From: Thermoanaerobaculum aquaticum
GTDB lineage: Bacteria; Acidobacteriota; Thermoanaerobaculia; Thermoanaerobaculales; Thermoanaerobaculaceae
Assembly: GCF_000687145.1 (NCBI RefSeq)
Contig: NZ_JMFG01000027.1
Coordinates: 1-61,956 of the forward strand
DNA: 61,956 bases
Direction: 5' to 3'
Below are positions 35,356 to 43,714 of the stretch, in pieces. The stretch's first letter is position 1. Each line of letters starts with the position of its first letter. Under the pieces are notes generated by a model, which was given only the letters and a program-made list of their open reading frames with translations, was not told where the DNA came from and ran no database searches. A program made the translations under genes and the position numbers.

Positions 35356-35748
35356 ATGGGAGACTGGGGGCGACGCCGCCGACGGGAAGAAAAAACCTTG
35401 CAGGCCATGGTGCAGATTTACTGCCGGGCCCACCACGGGGGGCCGCAGCTCTGTGGGGAATGCCGGGAGCTCCTGAGCTATGCCCACCTCAGGCTGGACC
35501 GCTGTCCCTTCGGTGACGACAAGCCCACCTGCGTGAAGTGTCCGATTCACTGCTACAAGCCGGAGCCGCGGGAGCGGGTGCGGGAGGTGATGCGCTTTGC
35601 CGGTCCCCGCATGCTCTGGCGCCACCCCGTTCTCGCGCTCCTGCACCTTTGGGATGAGCGCTTCCGCAGCTCCCCCAAGGGCCCCCGGCGGGCCAAACCG
35701 GAGCTGCAATCCCCCGTGGGCGTTGCGCAAGCGCCAGACTCGCAATGA
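35356..35748 (+). CDS. YgbA_NO family protein (nitrous oxide-stimulated promoter family)
   Basis: A 130-residue cysteine-rich protein. EEKTLQAMVQIYCRAHHG, LCGECRELLSYAHLRLDRCPFGDDKPTC, CPIHCYKP and REVMRFAGPRMLWRHPVLALLHL are the characteristic blocks of the E. coli YgbA family, whose gene is induced by nitric oxide and whose cysteines suggest metal or Fe-S binding. The biochemical role is not settled. ATG 35356 is kept because the family's conserved N-terminal block begins before the next ATG (35407). Shine-Dalgarno is weak. The 35114-35355 interval upstream has the divergent M35 promoter and no other gene. Confidence 0.88.
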   Translation: MGDWGRRRRREEKTLQAMVQIYCRAHHGGPQLCGECRELLSYAHLRLDRCPFGDDKPTCVKCPIHCYKPEPRERVREVMRFAGPRMLWRHPVLALLHLWDERFRSSPKGPRRAKPELQSPVGVAQAPDSQ

Positions 35749-35898
35749 GCAGGGGGCGGTCCGCTGGGCTTTCCGCAGCTAAATAGGCCATACAAACTTT
35801 TTCCTTCACACCCCCTTGACATGGCTTTGCCCGGGTCTTCATGGGGCCCTGTCACCTTACCCTCGGCAACAGCTTCAGGCTGCTGCCGGGAGGTAACG

Positions 35899-36810
35899 AT
35901 GACCTGGAAGAAGATGGACATGCACGTGCACTCGTGTTTTTCGGTAGAGCCGGTGCCGAGGGTGAGCAAGGTGAACTTTCGGCCCAAGGAAACGCCGGAA
36001 GAAATCTACCAGCGGGCCAAGGCGGCAGGGATGGACTTCGTCACCATCACCGACCACGACACCATTGACGGGTGCCTGGATTTCTTAAGTCGCCATCCGG
36101 AGGCCAAGGACTTTGTGGTAGGCGAGGAGGTATCCACGCAGCTGCCGGTGAGCAAGCTCACGGTGCATATCAACGTTTACGGTCACAACGAAGCCCAGCA
36201 CCGGGAGCTGCAAAAGCGCCGCGAGGACGCCTTTGCGGTAGCGGCGTACTGTCGCGAGCAGGGGCTTTTCTTTGCCTGGAACCACCCCTTTTACCGGGAA
36301 AACCTCTCCACCATTGAAGCCCAGGAGTTTCTGGCGTTGGTGGAGCAGGTGGACGTGCTGGAAACCCGCAACGGCGGCCGCATGCAGGCCCTCAACGTGC
36401 TGGCGGAGGAACTGGCAGTGCGCTTTGGCAAGGGGATGCAGGGGGGCAGCGACACCCACACCGGGCAGGTGGGTACGGTGTACACCGCCGTGCCGTGCGA
36501 GGACATCTCGGGGTTTTTTGCTGGCATCCTCCGGGGGCAAAGCCGGATCGTTGGCCACCACTCCACCCCCCGCACCTTCCTGGTGCACAACTTCCTGGTG
36601 GGGCGCCGCCACGTGATTGACCAGCATTTGCGGCAAGCTTCCTCGAGGATGGAGCGGCTTCGCCTCAAGGCCCTGGGAGCCCTGGCCTGGGCCCTTTCGC
36701 CGTGGATCGTGCGCCGGCACTTTTCCGGCCAAAGGGAAATGGTGCGGCTGGCGGTGAGCCGCTTGCCTGAGCTTGCCCGCTTTCGCTCGCTTCTCACCGA
36801 GGCCGCCTAA
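35899..36810 (+). CDS. PHP-domain metal-dependent phosphoesterase
   Basis: A 303-residue protein of the PHP superfamily. Metal-site motifs are visible: DMHVHSCFS (motif I), TITDHDTIDG (motif II), GEEVS (motif III), FAWNHPFY and GGSDTHTGQVG (late His/Asp ligands). These enzymes cleave phosphoesters such as nucleoside bisphosphates, or hydrolyse small phosphates; the substrate is unknown. ATG 35899 has GGGAGG 5 nt upstream. A TTGACA at 35816 may be a minus-35, but I see no good minus-10. The stop overlaps that of the convergent glycosyltransferase (CTAA at 36807-36810). Confidence 0.88.
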   Translation: MTWKKMDMHVHSCFSVEPVPRVSKVNFRPKETPEEIYQRAKAAGMDFVTITDHDTIDGCLDFLSRHPEAKDFVVGEEVSTQLPVSKLTVHINVYGHNEAQHRELQKRREDAFAVAAYCREQGLFFAWNHPFYRENLSTIEAQEFLALVEQVDVLETRNGGRMQALNVLAEELAVRFGKGMQGGSDTHTGQVGTVYTAVPCEDISGFFAGILRGQSRIVGHHSTPRTFLVHNFLVGRRHVIDQHLRQASSRMERLRLKALGALAWALSPWIVRRHFSGQREMVRLAVSRLPELARFRSLLTEAA

Positions 36811-38132
36811 AAGAGCCCCTGGGGATCGGCGTGGAGCCTGGCCAGCAGCTCGGCAATGCGGCTGCCACCCCGCCGGGGGAGCCTGCGGAAGCCGTTCCAC
36901 GCAGCGCCGGCTAAGGTGCCATCGGCCAGCCAATCGGCCAGCCACTGCCCGGCCGCCGAGGGGTGCTCCTGCTTGAGGCCCGCGCCCCGCTCCAGAGCCC
37001 ACCGCCGGTTCAAAACCTCATGAACCCCCACCGGCGGGGCAAACACCAGGGCGATCCCTAGCGCCGCAAAAAACGTGAGCTCCGAGGGTTTGGTCCACAG
37101 GATGTCGGTGTCCGCAAGCAAGCGGTGGAAGGAAGCGAGGTATGCCTCCACCGTGGGTTCCCACAGCACCTGGAGGACCGCGGGGGGCAGGTGGTCAAGA
37201 TGGGCTTCGGCCACCCACTGCTGAAAGCGCCGAAACACCCGTTCGTTCACCCCGGCCACCAGCGCCAGGCGCAGCCGGCCTTCTCGCAAAAGGGGGGCCA
37301 GGGAGGGCAGGAACTGCCGAACCATGAAGGCTTGCGCCCCCGCTCCCCCAACGGCAAAGGTCAGGCGGGGAGGCTCGGGGGATGAAACCTCGGCCAACTG
37401 CGGCAGGGCCCCCTGCAGCTCGGCTCGAAACTGCCGGCGAAAGGTGCCGGCCGGATCCAGGCGCACCAACCGCCGGGCCATGGCCTCCGCCACCTGCTCC
37501 TCCTGGCCTTCGTTGACCAGCTCCGGGGGAAGCGGAAAACCCGTGAGGTGCACCCGGTGGGGAGGGACACCGTAGGCTTGCAGGCGGCGAACGGCCCGCT
37601 CGCTGGGGGCGCAGTAGAGGATGGGGTGCCCCGCCGGGTCGGCGGGGACCCATACCCGGGCGATGTCGCTGTCGGTGACCACGCAAACCACCCGCCGCAG
37701 GCCGGCATGGGCGGCCGCCAGCGCCGGAGCAAAAAACGTGGTGAGCAACGTGGCGTCCTTTTCCCGCACCACCCGCACCACTTCCTTGCCCAGCCCGGCG
37801 CGGATCAAGCCGGTGGCCAGCTTCACGGCCAAGTTGGGGGCGGAAAGGTCGCGGTAAGGGTAAAGCCGGGGGATTTCGGTGAGGGTTTCCAGAACCCAGC
37901 GCAAGGTCCGTCCCCCCCAGCGCCCCTGGGAGGCCCGGGAAAGCCCGGTGTAGGCGGTACGCAGCACCTTCCACAGGCGGGCTTCGTGAGCGGTGGCGAA
38001 GGGGGGACGGTCCACCTGGCTTACCGGCACCCCCAGCTGCGAGCTCAAGGCCGATGCGGCCCGCAGGTGGCCGTACCCCATATCCACCGCCGCCAGCAAC
38101 ACGTCCCCGGCAGGATTTGGATCGCTCCCCAT
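36807..38132 (-). CDS. MGDG-synthase/MurG-like glycosyltransferase
   Basis: A 441-residue GT-B-type protein. The N-terminal DVLLAAVDMGYGHLRAASAL matches the GxGHxxAA start of monogalactosyldiacylglycerol synthase and MurG-like enzymes, and DTDILWTKPSELTFFAALGIALVFAPPVGVHEVLNRRW matches the C-terminal donor-binding part (T-K-P-S-E and the Glu before N). Such enzymes transfer a sugar to a lipid or lipid-linked acceptor at the membrane. The sugar and the lipid are unknown. TAGCCT on the minus strand (38147-38142) is a possible minus-10, 9 nt from the ATG. It is divergent from a GT21-type glycosyltransferase. Confidence 0.75.
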   Translation of the reverse strand: MGSDPNPAGDVLLAAVDMGYGHLRAASALSSQLGVPVSQVDRPPFATAHEARLWKVLRTAYTGLSRASQGRWGGRTLRWVLETLTEIPRLYPYRDLSAPNLAVKLATGLIRAGLGKEVVRVVREKDATLLTTFFAPALAAAHAGLRRVVCVVTDSDIARVWVPADPAGHPILYCAPSERAVRRLQAYGVPPHRVHLTGFPLPPELVNEGQEEQVAEAMARRLVRLDPAGTFRRQFRAELQGALPQLAEVSSPEPPRLTFAVGGAGAQAFMVRQFLPSLAPLLREGRLRLALVAGVNERVFRRFQQWVAEAHLDHLPPAVLQVLWEPTVEAYLASFHRLLADTDILWTKPSELTFFAALGIALVFAPPVGVHEVLNRRWALERGAGLKQEHPSAAGQWLADWLADGTLAGAAWNGFRRLPRRGGSRIAELLARLHADPQGLF

Positions 38133-38221
38133 GGGTTGGTAAGGCTAACACAGCCCTGCCTTAACGCTTCCTTAAAGCCGGCTTCACCGCGTCTTCACGG
38201 CCCGGCCGGAAGATCCAAGCC

Positions 38222-39394
38222 ATGGTTGAGCTGACACTGCTGGCTTTGGTTTTGCTGGGGCTTTCGCTGCGGCTGGTTTTGGTGTTGGCCCAAAGGGCGC
38301 AGCTGCGCTCGCAACCTCCGGCGGCACCGGCCGTCTGGCCGGGGGTGAGCGTCCTCAAGCCGGTGAAGGGTTTGGACCCGGACCTGGAGGAAAACCTCCG
38401 CAGCGTGTTCCGCCAGGACTACCCGCGCTTTGAGGTCATCATTGGCGCCCGGGACGCTTCCGATCCGGCGCTGGCGGTGGCCCGCAAGGTGGCGGCGGAG
38501 TTTCCCCACATCCCCTCCCGGGTGGTGGCGGATAGCCGCGAGGTGGGTCCTAACCCCAAGGTGGCCAACCTTGCCAACATGCTGCCCTACGCCTCCCATC
38601 CGGTGCTTCTGGTATCTGATTCCAACGTGCGGTTGCACCCGCAAACCCTCCGGGACATGGTGGCCCACCTGGAGCAACCGGGGGTGGGTCTGGTTTCCTC
38701 CCCCATCCGCGGCACTGGGGCTAAAAGCTGGGGTGGCCGGAGCGACGCGCTGCTTTTAAACACCTTCGTCATGGGTGGCACCGCCGCCATGCACCGCTTG
38801 TTTTCCGGGGTTTGCGTGGTGGGAAAGAGCATGATGTTGCGGAGAAGCACCCTGGAAGAGCTAGGTGGCTTTCCGTTCCTGGCGGAGTTTCTGGCTGAAG
38901 ACCAGGTCTGCGGGCAGGAGGTGGCAGCCCGGGGCCTGGGGGTGGTGCTGGCAAGCGTGCCGGTGCACAACGTGACCGGCGGGGCTTCTCTGGGGCAGGT
39001 GGCCGGCCGCTACCGCCGCTGGGCCATGATCCGCCGCCGCATGGCCCCCTGGGGGTTTTGCGGCGAGCCGCTGCTCTTCCCGCTGGCCCTGGCCAGCTTA
39101 GCCCTGGCCTTCTCCCCCGGGGCGCTCACCGCGGGTGTCTGGATTGCGGCGTTTTTTGCGCAGCTCCTGCTTTCGGCCTGGGCCCTGCGGCTGGTGGAGG
39201 AGAAGGAGCCATGGCTGCGCCTCGCGGGTTTGGTGCTGGTTGCTGAGCATTTGGCGGTGGTCACCTGGGCCTGGGCGTGGCTTGCCCGCACCGTGAGCTG
39301 GCGCGGCAAGAGCTTTAGCCTTGGGCCCCGCACGCACCTGGCTCCGCAAGCGGGCTCCCTGGGTCGCGTGGCGCCTTCTCTGGGTCAAGCGTAG
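38222..39394 (+). CDS. GT21-type (ceramide glucosyltransferase/HpnI-like) glycosyltransferase
   Basis: A 390-residue membrane GT-A enzyme. An N-terminal helix is followed by VSVLKPVKGLDPDLEENLRSVFRQDYPRFEVI, the donor-site Asp in LVSDSNVR, AEDQVCGQEVAARG and the (Q/R)xxRW signature RYRRWAMIRR, then four C-terminal helices. This is the pattern of ceramide glucosyltransferases and hopanoid HpnI. It probably glycosylates a membrane lipid; which one cannot be told. ATG 38222 has GGAAG 9 nt upstream. With the divergent MGDG-type enzyme it suggests a glycolipid-making locus. Confidence 0.87.
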   Translation: MVELTLLALVLLGLSLRLVLVLAQRAQLRSQPPAAPAVWPGVSVLKPVKGLDPDLEENLRSVFRQDYPRFEVIIGARDASDPALAVARKVAAEFPHIPSRVVADSREVGPNPKVANLANMLPYASHPVLLVSDSNVRLHPQTLRDMVAHLEQPGVGLVSSPIRGTGAKSWGGRSDALLLNTFVMGGTAAMHRLFSGVCVVGKSMMLRRSTLEELGGFPFLAEFLAEDQVCGQEVAARGLGVVLASVPVHNVTGGASLGQVAGRYRRWAMIRRRMAPWGFCGEPLLFPLALASLALAFSPGALTAGVWIAAFFAQLLLSAWALRLVEEKEPWLRLAGLVLVAEHLAVVTWAWAWLARTVSWRGKSFSLGPRTHLAPQAGSLGRVAPSLGQA

Positions 39395-39488
39395 GGGAAA
39401 ACGCCTCCATTGGCCTTCTTTTCACGTAGGAGGAGGCAGCACCCGCCGAACGGTTTTTACCTCCAAGCTGTGGTTTTGGGGAAAGGGC

Positions 39489-39528
39489 AAAAAAGCCGGG
39501 GGACCAGCGTGAGGCTTTCTCCCCCGGC
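39489..39528 (-). terminator. Terminator of the SpoIID-like gene
   Basis: Minus strand: GCCGGGGG (39528-39521) pairs with CCCCCGGC (39502-39495), 18-nt loop, then TTTTTTG. It lies 45 nt past the stop. The rest of 39395-39573 shows no gene. Confidence 0.8.
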
Positions 39529-39573
39529 GATGGTTGCGTTGTTCTTGACTCAGGCTTGTACTGCCATCCGCCC

Positions 39574-41916
39574 TTAGCTTCCGGAAACCATGAGCGCCAC
39601 GTTGTCAATGTAAAAGCTGGTGGCCAGCGAGCTGTCCTCTTGACCCACGAACTTGATGGTGATGGTTTGGCCTTTGAAGGAAAGCAGGTCAAAGGTGCGT
39701 TGGATGTACCCTGAGCTGGCGTTGAGGTTGGAGTAGGTGGCCAGGGTGGTGGTGCTGCCCGAGCTGGTGATCACCTGCACCTTGAGGGTGTCGTAGGCGG
39801 TGCTGGTGGTGGTTTCCGAGGTGACCACCTTGAGGTAAAAGCTCAAGGTGGCGGCGGTGGCGGTGGAGGAAATGGTGACGGTTTGCCGCAGGGTATCGGT
39901 TTCGGTGTAGCCGTAGCCGTTCATCCACGCAAGCCAGGAACCGGCGTAAGCGCGGCTGGCGTCTTGGGAAATGGGGTTGTTGTTGCCGGTGGAGGTCCAG
40001 GACCAAGGCCCGGTGGTGCCGGAGCTTCCATAGTTGGAGGAGCCGTAAAGCCCGCCTTCGAAATCTCCGTCACTGATGATGTTGGTGGTGGGGTTGGTAA
40101 CGGTGATGGCCCCGGTTTGGGTGGCGGTGAGCAACGGCAAGTCGGCGCTGGTAATGGCGTTGTCGCCGTCCACGTCGTACCAAAGGGAAACGATGAGGTT
40201 GTAGCTGCCGGTGGGGGCGGTGGAGGGGACGGTAAACAGCCGAGAAACGCTGTTGCTGCCTACCGCCAGGGAAACCTTCTTGTCGTGGCCGGGATCGGAA
40301 ATGTAGCCGCTGGCCGCGGAGTAAATGCTGGCCCCAATCATGATTTGCGAGTGGGAAAGCCCAGCGCTGTTGTTCACGTTGAGGTTGATGGTGAAGGTTC
40401 CGCCGCGGCTTACCGCGCTCGGTGAGGGCGAAAAGCTCGGCATGGTAATGGGGCTGGTGATGTAAGCGGTGCGCATGCCGGAGCCAGCGCCGTTGGCGTT
40501 GTAGTAGTGGTCGGTGATCCAGTTCCACAGCTTGCCCTGGGAGCCCCAGCGTGAGGTGCCCCACTGGCACATGCCCCGCCCGTGACCAAAGCAGCCCTTG
40601 TTGCTGCACACCGAGTCGGAAAGGCAGGGCCAGGAGTTCGCCGGGGAACCGGCTTTGCCGTTCCCGCAGGAAAGGTCGCTGTTCACGCAGGAGAGCCCAT
40701 CGTAAGGGTCATCCCAGGCGTTGTTTTCCGCCGAAAACTCAGCCCGAAACAGGCTTCCCCCTCGTTGCAGCATGAAGCCGGCGGTGGCGTTGGCCGCCTG
40801 CTGGGTGCTGGTGACCACGTCGGCGGAGAAGACCTGGCAGTACGTAGTGCTGCAAATGTCGTAGTTGCTTGCCAACGGGTGGTACACGTACCAAGCGCCG
40901 TACGAACGGTAAGCAATGGCCCCGGCCCGCAAAGCGTGGCCGTTCCACGAGGAAATCCACTCCTCATCTAAACCGGCGGCCACGTAGCTTTCCAAACTCA
41001 TCACCGAAACCGAAGAGCAGGAGGTGCCGGTGCAGTTGGTGCCCACGCGAATGGTGGAAGGGGGCGTCATGCCCACCAACTGCGCCCGGGCGGAAAAACC
41101 CAACGCTTGGGCGTTCCATCCCGGGCCTTGGTCCACCGCTGCCGGAAGCGGCAATTGCGCTGGCGGTTCCGGGGCCGTTTGATGCTGCTCCTGCTCCTCC
41201 ATGCGCAGTGCCGCCGGGGTTTCATCGCGCACCGAAACCCCGGAGCCCGGCTCCAGGTCCTCAATGAAGCGCTGGGCTGCCGCCGGCAAGAGAACCCCTT
41301 CGATCTTTTGGGTCACGAAGCCCGGGGCGGAAATCACTACGGTATCCCGCCAGGGCACGTCTTCTCCTTCTGGCGCCAGCACCGGGTAGGTAAGCTCGAA
41401 ATAGCCGCGCTCATCGCTGGTGGTGGCAAGCCCAAGGCTTTCCAACGCCACCCGCGCTCCCCCTAACGGCTGGCCGCTGGTTTTGTTGTAAAGGTACCCG
41501 TAAATCACCCCACTTTCCGGTGGTAGCCGCCGAAGCAGGCTTTGGGCCAGGGCTTCCAAGCTGCCGTCGGTGGGATCCAGCCACACCTGCACGGGCAGTT
41601 GCTCGTCGGCTTTCACCATAAACCGGGTTTCCAGGGGGCGAAAGCCGGGTGCCGAAACCCGCAGCTCCACCTCCCGCTCGGTGGCGGCCTGCTGCATGGT
41701 AGCAACCAGGCGTTCCTTGGGTTTGACCTCCACCTGGGCCTGAGCCGTGAGGTCGGCGCCGGTGGCAAAAGAACGAACCCGCACCTGGAGGTTGTTTATG
41801 CGCTCACCGGCGAAAACCGTGGTGCCGGCCGCCAAGAGGCCAACAAGGGCAGCCAAAAGCGCCCCAAAGGTGCAGGTGCGTGCGGTCCAAGTATGCGAGA
41901 GGTTTGAGACCCACAT
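39574..41916 (-). CDS. Exported SpoIID/LytB-domain protein with carboxypeptidase-like and dockerin-like parts
   Basis: A 780-residue exported protein. After the signal segment (about 12-36) come Ig/carboxypeptidase-regulatory-like repeats (about 45-200; GYLYNKTSGQPLGGARVALE), a linker, a SpoIID domain (about 280-480) and beta-rich C-terminal domains. SpoIID blocks are SLESYVAAGLDEEW (with the catalytic-type Glu), LRAGAIAYRSYG, SAENNAW and GHGRGMCQWG; SpoIID proteins are lytic transglycosylases acting on denuded glycan strands. Near 602, DVDGDNAITSADL looks like an EF-hand/dockerin calcium loop. Cys-rich stretches suggest disulfides. ATG 41916 has GGAGGGGG just upstream. Its promoter is TTGACA-16-TAGCCT. 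Confidence 0.88.
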   Translation of the reverse strand: MWVSNLSHTWTARTCTFGALLAALVGLLAAGTTVFAGERINNLQVRVRSFATGADLTAQAQVEVKPKERLVATMQQAATEREVELRVSAPGFRPLETRFMVKADEQLPVQVWLDPTDGSLEALAQSLLRRLPPESGVIYGYLYNKTSGQPLGGARVALESLGLATTSDERGYFELTYPVLAPEGEDVPWRDTVVISAPGFVTQKIEGVLLPAAAQRFIEDLEPGSGVSVRDETPAALRMEEQEQHQTAPEPPAQLPLPAAVDQGPGWNAQALGFSARAQLVGMTPPSTIRVGTNCTGTSCSSVSVMSLESYVAAGLDEEWISSWNGHALRAGAIAYRSYGAWYVYHPLASNYDICSTTYCQVFSADVVTSTQQAANATAGFMLQRGGSLFRAEFSAENNAWDDPYDGLSCVNSDLSCGNGKAGSPANSWPCLSDSVCSNKGCFGHGRGMCQWGTSRWGSQGKLWNWITDHYYNANGAGSGMRTAYITSPITMPSFSPSPSAVSRGGTFTINLNVNNSAGLSHSQIMIGASIYSAASGYISDPGHDKKVSLAVGSNSVSRLFTVPSTAPTGSYNLIVSLWYDVDGDNAITSADLPLLTATQTGAITVTNPTTNIISDGDFEGGLYGSSNYGSSGTTGPWSWTSTGNNNPISQDASRAYAGSWLAWMNGYGYTETDTLRQTVTISSTATAATLSFYLKVVTSETTTSTAYDTLKVQVITSSGSTTTLATYSNLNASSGYIQRTFDLLSFKGQTITIKFVGQEDSSLATSFYIDNVALMVSGS

Positions 41917-41942
41917 AACCCCCTCCAACGTTCCTGGCCCTT

Positions 41943-41970
41943 AGGCTAGCGGTGGGTTACGGGGTGTCAA
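41943..41970 (-). promoter_or_regulatory. Promoter of the SpoIID-like gene
   Basis: Minus strand TTGACA (41970-41965), 16-nt spacer, TAGCCT (41948-41943). Confidence 0.65.
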
Positions 41971-42221
41971 GGGCTTCGTCGACGATCCGAAATCCCTAAG
42001 ACGATGCCAACAGTTTCGCAAAAAAATCACACGGCTAGAACGCCGGTTTCGTTTGTTGGCCGAAAATTCTTTGCCTTTTCGCTCTGGTGGAGCCAGGGCA
42101 AAAGTTTCCTGTGGTCTCGCCGTGCTCCTGGGAAGCCCCTCAGGGTTTGGGCGGATTCCCTAAGCAGTCAGCAAAAGGAGGCCTCCGCAGGCCCGGTGGG
42201 ATCAATGTGCTTTCCGGACCG
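41971..42221. other. Intergenic stretch without a visible gene
   Basis: Between the SpoIID-like gene's promoter and the stop of the GspB gene. The only plus-strand reading (42004-42225) has no ribosome-binding site or recognisable motif. I see no terminator with a T run for the GspB gene and no repeat. Confidence 0.5.
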
Positions 42222-42857
42222 CTAACGGGTCTTCAGCACCACGGTTTCCTGGCCCTGTCGCAGGATCACCCGATCTTCCAGGATTTTTTCCACCACAAAG
42301 CCGGCCACCGTGCTGCCCTCCACCACCTCTTGGCCGTTGATGCGGGCAAAAGACCTTGTGGGCCCGTAAACCAAAAAGTCCAAGGTAAGCACCCTGTCGG
42401 GTAGCTTGGCTTGCACCGCAAACTCCTGTGAGATCGCCGGCTTAGCCGTGGGGGGGGGAACAGGTTGGGGGACGCTGGGCAACTGCACTTGGTTCGGCAC
42501 GGGAGCTTCCTGAGACGGGGGCGCTTCGGGGGAGGGTGAGCTTGAAGGCAATGGGTTTTGCAACGGCGCCGGCGTAGGGACGGGCACGGCAGCGGCAATG
42601 GCCGGAGCCGGCTGGGGTGAGGGCAAGGGTGAGGCCGGCGCCAAATGGGGCTTGGGTGAGGCCGGCCCGTGAGACCAGAAGATCGCTACCAGTGAGGCTC
42701 CGGCCAGGCCCGAAAGCAGGCTTACCACCAGCAGAAAAGACAAGGCTCGCTTCCTTGGAGGTGCCGGTGCTACCGCCGGCGGCAGCTGCCCGCCCTCTGC
42801 GGCTTGCCGCAGCTGCTGCGCCCGGGCTTTGCGCAGGGCCTCGCTCACCAGGCTCAT
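42222..42857 (-). CDS. gspB: General secretion pathway protein B (GspB-like)
   Basis: A 211-residue inner-membrane protein: a short cytoplasmic N-terminus (MSLVSEALRKARAQQLRQA, typical of GspB/ExeB), one membrane helix (about 38-61), a long Pro/Ala/Ser-rich periplasmic spacer (70-145) and a C-terminal T2SSB-type beta-domain (about 150-211; LPDRVLTLDFLVYGPTRSFARINGQEVVEGSTV). With ExeA/GspA it helps place a secretin through the peptidoglycan. The ATG overlaps the GspA stop (ATGA). No other secretion genes are in the window. Confidence 0.88.
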   Translation of the reverse strand: MSLVSEALRKARAQQLRQAAEGGQLPPAVAPAPPRKRALSFLLVVSLLSGLAGASLVAIFWSHGPASPKPHLAPASPLPSPQPAPAIAAAVPVPTPAPLQNPLPSSSPSPEAPPSQEAPVPNQVQLPSVPQPVPPPTAKPAISQEFAVQAKLPDRVLTLDFLVYGPTRSFARINGQEVVEGSTVAGFVVEKILEDRVILRQGQETVVLKTR

Positions 42858-43663
42858 CGCCCACCTCCCAGCGACGCCAGCGCCTGGCGGACGTGCCGCA
42901 GTCGCAGGAAGTCGGTCTCTTCCACAAAGCCGGCCAGAAGCGTCTTGTCGCACACGGCGTTGACAAGACGCGGAATGCCCTTGGAGGCGGCCTGAATGGC
43001 CCACAGCGCCGGGGTAGAAAAGGTGGGGCGGCCGTTGGCTCCGGCCACCGCCAAACGGTGCAGGATGTAGCGCTTGGTTTCAACAAAGCGCAAACCGGTG
43101 AGGTGGTAGCGCACGGTGATGCGCTGGGAAAGCTGACGCAAGCCGTGGGAGGCAAGCTTAGCCTTCAGCTCGGGTTGCCCCAAAAGCACGATCAAAAGCA
43201 GCTTCTGGTCGTCGGTTTCCAGGTTGGATAGCAGGCGGATGTCCTCCAGGAGCGGGGCGGGGAGGTCCTGAGCTTCGTCAATGAACAACACCACCCGGTG
43301 CCCGGCGTGGGCTTCCTCCAAAAGGTAGTTGTTAAGCCGATCCAAAAGCCGCGAACGGTCCGAGCCCCGGGCTTCCTGCCCCAGCTCCTTGAGGATGGCG
43401 CGGAGCAGCTGCAAGCTGGTGAGCACCGGGTTGAGGATCAAGGCGGTGCGGGAGCTTTCCGGGACGTTGGCCAGCACCGCCCGGCAAAGGGTGGTTTTTC
43501 CGGTCCCCACCTCGCCAGTGACCTGCACGAACCCTTCCCCCCGGTGAATGGCGTAGAGGATGCTGTCGAAGGCCTCCCGGTGCTGGCGGGAAAAAAACAA
43601 AAAGCGGGGGTCCGGGGTCAAGCTAAACGGAGAGCTGGCCAAACCGTAAAAGGCCTCGTACAT
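42854..43663 (-). CDS. gspA: ExeA/GspA-type secretion ATPase
   Basis: A 269-residue AAA ATPase. The N-terminus MYEAFYGLASSPFSLTPDPRFLFFSRQHREA is the hallmark of ExeA/GspA and related MSHA/pilus accessory ATPases. Walker A is GEVGTGKTTL (about 50), Walker B VVLFIDEAQDL, and a sensor-like NLETDDQKLLLIVLLGQPEL follows. The peptidoglycan-binding domain of full-length ExeA is missing. ATG 43663 is chosen for the family N-terminus; a possible minus-10 TACAAT lies at 43684-43679 on the minus strand. Coupled to GspB. Confidence 0.9.
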   Translation of the reverse strand: MYEAFYGLASSPFSLTPDPRFLFFSRQHREAFDSILYAIHRGEGFVQVTGEVGTGKTTLCRAVLANVPESSRTALILNPVLTSLQLLRAILKELGQEARGSDRSRLLDRLNNYLLEEAHAGHRVVLFIDEAQDLPAPLLEDIRLLSNLETDDQKLLLIVLLGQPELKAKLASHGLRQLSQRITVRYHLTGLRFVETKRYILHRLAVAGANGRPTFSTPALWAIQAASKGIPRLVNAVCDKTLLAGFVEETDFLRLRHVRQALASLGGGR

Positions 43664-43714
43664 GGCATCGCCCTGATGATTGTACGCTTTCCCCGCGGGA
43701 GGCGTTGGAAGCAA

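Noticed and set aside
35816..35844. TTGACA before the PHP gene as a full promoter
   Set aside because: No acceptable minus-10 at 16-18 nt (TCATGG), so not listed as a promoter.
42004..42225. 73-codon plus-strand ORF upstream of the GspB gene end
   Set aside because: No Shine-Dalgarno, no motif, composition like intergenic DNA.
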